Shown piece by piece: positions 58,334-64,000 of a stretch of 64,000 bases of DNA. The notes under the pieces are model-generated. The model was given only the letters and a program-made list of their open reading frames with translations. It was not told where the DNA came from and made no database searches. The stretch is from contig BCHU01000009.1 in the NCBI GenBank assembly GCA_001599715.1, positions 1,240,001 to 1,304,000 on the forward strand, in the 5' to 3' direction. This stretch comes from Phaeotremella fagi. Taxonomy: Eukaryota > Basidiomycota > Tremellomycetes > Tremellales > Phaeotremellaceae. The translations under genes were made by a program, and so were the position numbers. Position 1 is the first letter of the stretch; every line of letters starts with the position of its first letter.

Positions 58334-60172
58334 ATGGTTCAACCAGCATGGTACAAGCTCATGTATGTTGGAAGGAATGCTGGGCGAATATTCCGATCGC
58401 GAGTGATACTGCTTATCCTACTACCTGTATTTGCATTCTTGCTGTACAACGATTTCTTTTCAGGTTTCTTGGACCGAGTGCATGGCATGGCATTGTTTTC
58501 ATCCCAGCCTCGACCGCTATACGCTGGTGCTTTGAAATCTCTGGGTAGGAAAGCGCATCTCAGAGGTAAGTAGATTGTCCCCATCTCATTGTGTTGAAGA
58601 TGGATTATTGATCGGTGTATGAACAGATAATCTGGATCCCAAAAAGAAATATCTCATGGCCTTCTACGGTGGTGGTTTCACAAACCAAAACATCATGCTA
58701 GATAATCGTAAGCCCAACGTCTACAAACTGAAGGGCGACTAATGGATTATAGACTTGCACGCAGCTTTACGAAGCTCTCGAATTCCCATCGTACCGATTT
58801 TCCTTCCAAATTCTCATATGAGAGGCGGAGGACAACTAGACCATGGCCTTCATCCTTTCGACGTTTTCGATTTCGAACTGTTCCGTGAATTAACAGGTAT
58901 CCCCATTGTCCAATACGATGATTTGAAATATAACGTCAACTCTGGAGAAGATCTTTTGCCAACCGATGAAGCTCCTGTCAAAGAAGATATCCCATGTTGG
59001 GGTGCCATTCAGGCCAAAAACTCGCAAGGTGATCAGTATTTCTTCCACCAACTGTGCAAGAACTACATGTTTGGTGAGTATGATCTCCAATGTTTGACAA
59101 ACTGTACTTACATTCAATCCTTGCAGAACTTATTCGATGGCCAGTACCGCTAAGCACGATGCACAACGGTCTCAACTCTGAAGCTAGTTACGGCGAACTG
59201 GTTGAGCTACTCGATCCCAAGTCAGAAAAATCGGCTGCTTGGATGACTGGAGACTTTATTTCTCAGGAAATGCAAGACCTGTTCACTTCTTGGGGTTCTA
59301 AACTTCCCGTTGGACCTCAACCTGATATGAAGAACGATCCCTTAGGTTGTGTCGACGAATTCTACTACTTTTCGGAACGAAAGGGAACAATCGTCGGTGA
59401 TGCTCTTATCAGTGAATACCTCGAAGCTCCACCAGATGGTGCATGGGCCAGCGTTGGTGTCAAGCTGAGGTGGCACCCAAGACTTCACGAAGAAGCACGA
59501 GTTTTCCTTAGAACTTTGTTGGGCCTTGCACCAGGCGCAGAGGTACCTCCTTACTTTGCGATCCATATTCGCCGAACAGGTATGTTGCTTTAGACTGCAG
59601 TGTGTTTCTGACATTCTTGCAGATCAGCAACCTAAAAAATGCTTGGATTTCTTGGCAACGATAGACGACATCGAGTGTCAACCTCCTTCAAAATATATCA
59701 ATGCCATGAATGAAGTCAGAGAAGAAGCATTGGCTAAAGGGGTAATCACTGAAGATCAAGAAATCAAAACTTTGATCATGACCGATGAGACGAACAAGGA
59801 GTTCATGTGAGCACCCATCAAGTGTATAAATACTGAACCCCTTACAGACAGTATTTCCGTAACAAGGGATACATTGTCATCGATCACACTGAGCTCAACA
59901 CTGATGAGGTGACGGACAACGGATGGTAAGTGGAGATTGATCTTTCTGTAATCTGATACTCATACTTCTTCAAAGGAAACAACTTCTATGGGATACCATT
60001 CTGATGGGTGATGCAATCGGTTTCGTTGGATTCGCTGGATCTACAAGTATGTTTCCCTTACTCCTAACGTCTGTTTCTTGCTAACACTCTCACAGTGAGC
60101 GTGTTCGCAGCCCGTCGAGTAGCCGATTGGCATGGGGGGGTATATAAACTGATTTGGCGAGAATGGGCCTGA
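58334..60172 (+). CDS. O-fucosyltransferase-like type II membrane protein (diverged paralogue 4)
   Basis: This is a fourth, more diverged member of the family at 9763-11950. The start at 58334 is followed by a basic segment and a membrane helix (about residues 24-38, VILLILLPVFAFLLY). Family landmarks are YLMAFYGGGFTNQNIML (a better GGxxNQ loop than in the other copies), ALRSSRIPIVPIF, DVFDFELFRELTGIPIVQYDDL, VPPYFAIHIRRTDQQPKKC, LIMTDETNKEF and VGFAGSTMSVFAARRVADWHGGVY. The intron after RRT is conserved. The acceptor-side region differs: an insert around YFSERKGTIVGD and a Cys in the segment after HIRRT. The stop is at 60170-60172. It is followed 0.3 kb downstream by an SGNH/PC-esterase gene on the same strand. 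Confidence 0.66.
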
Positions 60173-60490
60173 TTGTATACGTTGGAATTTCGTTTTCGTT
60201 TCAGGGGTCGACAGGAGAAGCATTGTGTCGAGATGATTTTTTTATCAGAAAGATTGAATATCTAGTCACCAGTATAACATCTCTTTTCATTGGTTGTGGT
60301 CATATGAATCGATACTAGTGTCAGTTGCAGAGTGATGCATTCAGTCTATGAAGTCAAAGTCATAAAGATCCAGGGAAGAAATGCGTACTCGTAGCGCGCC
60401 ACAAGAATTCAATAGGTTCGCGCTTCAACGCGATAGGATTTCGCTATCCCAACTTTTCTCTTCTACATCTTAACACGAAGCACAAGGAAA
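60173..60490. other. Intergenic region between D-type O-FucT-like and PC-esterase-like genes
   Basis: This 318-nt spacer lies between co-oriented genes, with a pyrimidine-rich stretch just before the next ATG (about 60446-60460). No gene is seen. Confidence 0.5.
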
Positions 60491-62168
60491 ATGGGTAATC
60501 TTCATCGTCGAACTTTGCTGCTTGTAGGAGGGACGGTGATACTAGCATGTTTCTGGTTGAAGGATGCTACTCATAAGTCGTCCTTACCTCTCGCAGAAGA
60601 TGTCTTCAAAACTCCAATTGTGAGTAATTCGGTGATACACAGACGTACTAATCTCAAATACAGCCACCACGCCCAGATGCCTGCTCCCCAGCCGAATTTG
60701 CTGCTCTTGATTGGGAGATGCCCGCCAAACCAGCGACCACTATTCCCGAGTTGCTTGAAGAATGGAATCTGGGTGTGAGTGTTGTGTTGTGTTTCATCGG
60801 AAGCCCTGTATTCATACGAGTTCCTAGCAACACGGGATTTGGAACGACTGTCCCTCTTTCCCACCCACCCCACCACAATACACTCCTGAATATGACGCTT
60901 GGTTTTCAGGAAGGTTGGTAGAGGTCGGGCAATACAGAAGAGTGCGCCCGTCGTGTAGAATCTATGAGCCTTTTGCTCGTGTCATGATCAAAAGACTTTT
61001 GAGGTCCAAGGCTGGTCTAGTGTGAGTTTAAGCTGTTGAACCCGTAGCAAAATGCTGACCCTGCCGTTAGCACCATTGGAGGTTGGTGACATCATTCACA
61101 AAGTGCTGACCATTCAGATTCGTTAAACACCCACTACTATAACGTCCTTCGGAATGTTCTTCTCGCTGCTAACGGGCTCGTCCAGGAGAGATGGACAGAG
61201 TCCCAATGGCGAGGAGTTTTCTTAGACATGAACCATCCTGACGCCCGTGTGTTGTTAAAGGAAGCTGGTGTTCCAGAATCTAGGGCGAAACAACCACTTG
61301 TGACCGACTTTCGTGTGTTCTACTTGTTGGAACCTCAAGAGGTCAGATCAATCTTTGGTTCCAAATATCGTCATCGATCGCAGCAAACGCAATCCTTGTG
61401 GCCGTTCTACTCTGAGCTAATGCTCGGAGCGGACGCAGAGATTGAAGAATCGCTGGATGCTAAATGGGAGAAGAATGTTGTCGTGGCCAACGGCGGGGCT
61501 CATTGGAATTATGTAGAGCTAGGGTTTGGGCTCACCGACGAAGACTTGCTCTCATCGTATCAATCAATGGTACGTTGGCTTCTGTTGATGACGCTGTGTT
61601 TCTGACTTGGCCTTGTAGTCGGAGATCATGATCCACAAATTCCGCTCGCTAGAAACCACGACTCCTATCCAGTATTATTGGCGAGCTACTTCGGCCGCTC
61701 ACACCAACTGTGAACTCTTCAATAAACGTGAGTTCACGCGAGTCACCGGGAACTGACTGGCGAAGCGAACAACACTCGAACGTCTGGTAGTGATCCAGCG
61801 AATCCCGACGATAAGCCGTATCAATGGTGAGCAGTCTTGTAAAGGCATTTGGACCGTATCTGATTTCTCTAGGCATCTTTTCACTGACTTCAACGACATC
61901 ATGCAATCTGTCATTCGCAAAAGCGCTCGATCATGGACGTCTTATCGACATCCACCAGTCAAGTATCTCGACGTTTGGCATGTAGGAGTCACGCGACCTG
62001 ACGCTCACATGCAACCGTTGAACGACTGTCTCCACTACTGCTCGGTGGGTGTCATGAATGAATGGATCAGAGTGAGTTCCCCAATCTTTTATTCAGGGCT
62101 ACCAACTGAGTCTTCAGCAATTATGGCATATGATCATCTTGGATTCTCACTTTGACGATTATTACTAG
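60491..62168 (+). CDS. SGNH/PC-esterase protein, polysaccharide O-acetyltransferase-like (Cas1/TBL type)
   Basis: This is a type II protein whose membrane helix is at about residues 8-23 (TLLLVGGTVILACFWL). Exons placed are 60491-60619, 60664-60774, 60828-61021, 61071-61081 and 61118-61569, then 61619-61727 and later ones to the stop at 62166-62168. Spliced motifs are EEWNLGQHGIWNDCPSF and AWFSGRLVEVGQYRRVRPSC (the GxW..C..R box of TBL/PC-esterases), VTIGDSLNTHYYNVLR (GDS nucleophile block) and VANGGAHWN. The late block is VWHVGVTRPDAHMQPLNDCLHYC, containing the catalytic Asp..His of DCLHYC. In this superfamily such proteins move acetyl groups onto polysaccharides in the Golgi, or remove them. 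The GDS codon is split by a phase-1 intron, as in the neighbour at 62543. One very short intron (38 nt, about 61728-61765) is inferred. Confidence 0.78.
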
Positions 62169-62542
62169 CGGTTCTGGGTTTCAAGTTAGATCATTACATC
62201 GGATCAAGGAGTTGTGTGTCTAGGGCAAAACATGCTCCGGTGTTTCAGCTTATTGATGAGATGTACCAGGAATGCTACTTGTCGATAGACATACTATCAA
62301 CATTCTTCATTTAGCAGTTGTCTTGGGTCAGCAGCGTTACTTTTCGTTCAAAGTCCCTTCTGTGAAACGTTTAGACGTTTAGTCAGAGTGTTCACTCATT
62401 TGAACTCGGTTTCAAGAGGGAGCAACATGGCCAAGGGTGAATGAAGGGTCACCTTTAATTACAAGCAAATTGTAAAAAATTACATCTCAGGAAATCTATA
62501 GCTGGGAATTTATACCACCAAGTCTCTCAGTAGTCGTGATTT
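62169..62542. terminator. Shared 3' region of two convergent PC-esterase-like genes
   Basis: This 374-nt spacer lies between facing stop codons. It is AT-rich on the right side, with no open frame of note. Confidence 0.5.
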
Positions 62543-64000
62543 CTACTCTCTTGGATGATTTGATGCCAAAGCAGCTGTAACCATGTCAGCGCTTGCGAAA
62601 ATTCGTTTCCCGTTATTCAGACAACCTACCGTTTGCCATGCGTTTTGTACACCAGGTTGACACCAATGGAGACAATCTCCAGCAGGTGTGAGATGAGCTT
62701 CAGGTCGTTTCACTGACATTGCCCAAACATCAGTAATCCTGTAAGGGGGGTTAGGTCCGGTACCGGCGAATATTTCGTCGAATGCGGCAGGGGAGCGTTC
62801 AGCCGAGTGATCTTTCATAGCGAAGCCATTCATCCAAGGGAAATGTCGACTGTGTGGGGTCAGATCAATTTTCATAAATAACAGTCCTCCGCCCTACTGG
62901 TTGTATGGTCCTCGATCGTATTGGACTGGTGACAAGTAGTCGGTTCTGTCATTGTCGACTACAAAATGAGTTACGTCCAACTTTGCACACTTACATTCTT
63001 CGTGAACTTCGCAATCAAAATGACCAGGAGCTGTAGTTCTCCAAAACGCCGCCATGGGGTAAGGCATTTTTAAAATCTTCCTGTGGAAAAATTGCATCTA
63101 CTCTCTTCAGTATATGTTGTATCACTAAGAGGCACTCACGATTTTTCGATAAGATATGTAGACATCTGCAGCGATGACGGAACCTTGCTCCTTGTAATGC
63201 GCTCCCATGTTCGCAACAAAAACGGTTGGTTCCTCCAATCCGTTACTGACTCTATGATTGGGAACCATGGCCATCAGTTCATCGACGATAGGATCCCATG
63301 GTGGGAAATCGGCGGGTAGATCACTCTTGTAACGACCGTTGGTGAAATTGAAGACTTCGTCAAGTTCCGGAACGTCAAGCAGCATATGATGACGGTAATA
63401 TGTGAAAATCGGAGCTGCAGCTCGAACCATATCTACACCTGCTTCCTCGATTATACCAGGAACGTCTGGATGATCCAAGTTGAGAGAAATAGTGACAGCA
63501 CCACCCCATCCTCCGTCATGAAGGAGACCATCACCCATAAGGGTGGAAATCACAACGTAAGAATGGTGCTGAGTGAGCGAGTCTGATTGTTGTTAATAAA
63601 CGACAACGTCAACTGGGAATTTCAACTGACCTCCGACGAATCTAACCAAAGTGTCAGTTCATGAAGATCGCACATCATCCATTCACTCACATGATACCTC
63701 CCCTAGCACGTAAAGACCGCTTGATAAAGGCACGACGAGACTCTCTGTGAACTTTACAGCCAGGCCGTGAAGGTACGAAACGATGGGACGCCGTGTAACG
63801 CATTCGTTCTTTCCCCAAAGTTATCCATTCTGGATGTTCAGCCCAATGAGCGTTGTAGATGACACGATCTTGATCAAGATTGCAGAAGAGATCATGGGGA
63901 TTCTTCAGAGGTGTCAGCTGGTGATTGACAACGAAACCTACCAGGTAGTTGTACATTTCCATGACTTCCTCATCGGTTTCTGGGACCGGTCCACGAACCC
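62543..64000 (-). CDS. SGNH/PC-esterase protein, polysaccharide O-acetyltransferase-like (5' end beyond the window)
   Basis: This is a partial gene; its N-terminus lies beyond position 64000. The visible part begins VPETDEEVMEMYNYLVGF and includes AHWAEHPEWITLGKERMRYTASHRFVPSRPGCKVH (the W..C..R box). FVGDSLTQHHSYV follows, with GDS split by a phase-1 intron at the same codon as in the gene at 60491. Then come VANMGAHYKEQG, AAFWRTTAPGHFDCEVHEE and ITDVWAMSVKRPEAHLTPAGDCLHWCQPGVQNAW (catalytic Asp and His in DCLHWC). The stop is at 62543-62545. It is clearly paralogous to its convergent neighbour and closer to the TBL/Cas1 consensus. It probably acts on a Golgi polysaccharide. Confidence 0.8.

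Overview
This window is nuclear DNA of a fungus, most likely a tremellomycete basidiomycete (Cryptococcus/Kwoniella/Tremella relatives). Genes are packed tightly on both strands and cut by many GT-AG introns of about 45-75 nt. First exons and micro-exons can be tiny, proteins are Ser/Thr-rich, and a CAP10-type (GT90) glycosyltransferase gene is present. The lineage is inferred from gene architecture and protein style, not from a database search. Exon boundaries were derived by hand. Complete exon sets were summed and keep the frame for the Cys-rich protein, SCP2, the VOC protein, the first O-FucT-like gene, the first GT61 gene and GT90.

Layout. 0-9.5 kb holds scattered genes: a short-chain dehydrogenase, a secreted Cys-rich protein, a peroxisomal SCP2 protein, a JMJD4-type JmjC oxygenase, a Dal5-type MFS transporter and a small VOC protein. 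9.7-34.3 kb is a glycan-synthesis island, interrupted only by the purine gene for ATIC. In order it holds an O-fucosyltransferase-like gene (+), GT61 (+), ATIC (-), O-FucT-like (-), GDP-L-fucose synthase (-), GDP-mannose 4,6-dehydratase (+), GT90/CAP10-like (+), an SGNH/PC-esterase-like gene (+), GT61 (+) and O-FucT-like (-). 35-53 kb is mostly housekeeping: HIS7, SEC5, the succinyl-CoA ligase beta subunit, an SGNH-fold membrane protein, a HAL5-family kinase and ribosomal protein L31, followed by a long low-complexity coiled-coil/polyQ protein. 58.3-64 kb is a second glycan patch: a diverged fourth O-FucT-like gene and two convergent SGNH/PC-esterase (TBL/Cas1-like) genes, the last running off the window.

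How the genes fit together. GMD and GDP-L-fucose synthase are the two consecutive enzymes that turn GDP-mannose into GDP-L-fucose, and they sit head to head over a 0.4 kb shared promoter. Around them are type II membrane proteins with the architecture of Golgi glycosyltransferases. Three paralogues of one family carry GDP-fucose O-fucosyltransferase-like motifs, and the SGNH proteins resemble polysaccharide O-acetyltransferases. The simplest reading is a physically clustered pathway for a fucosylated, probably O-acylated, cell-surface or secreted glycan. Such clustering of nucleotide-sugar synthesis with its transferases is unusual in fungi. The products and donor specificities are inference.
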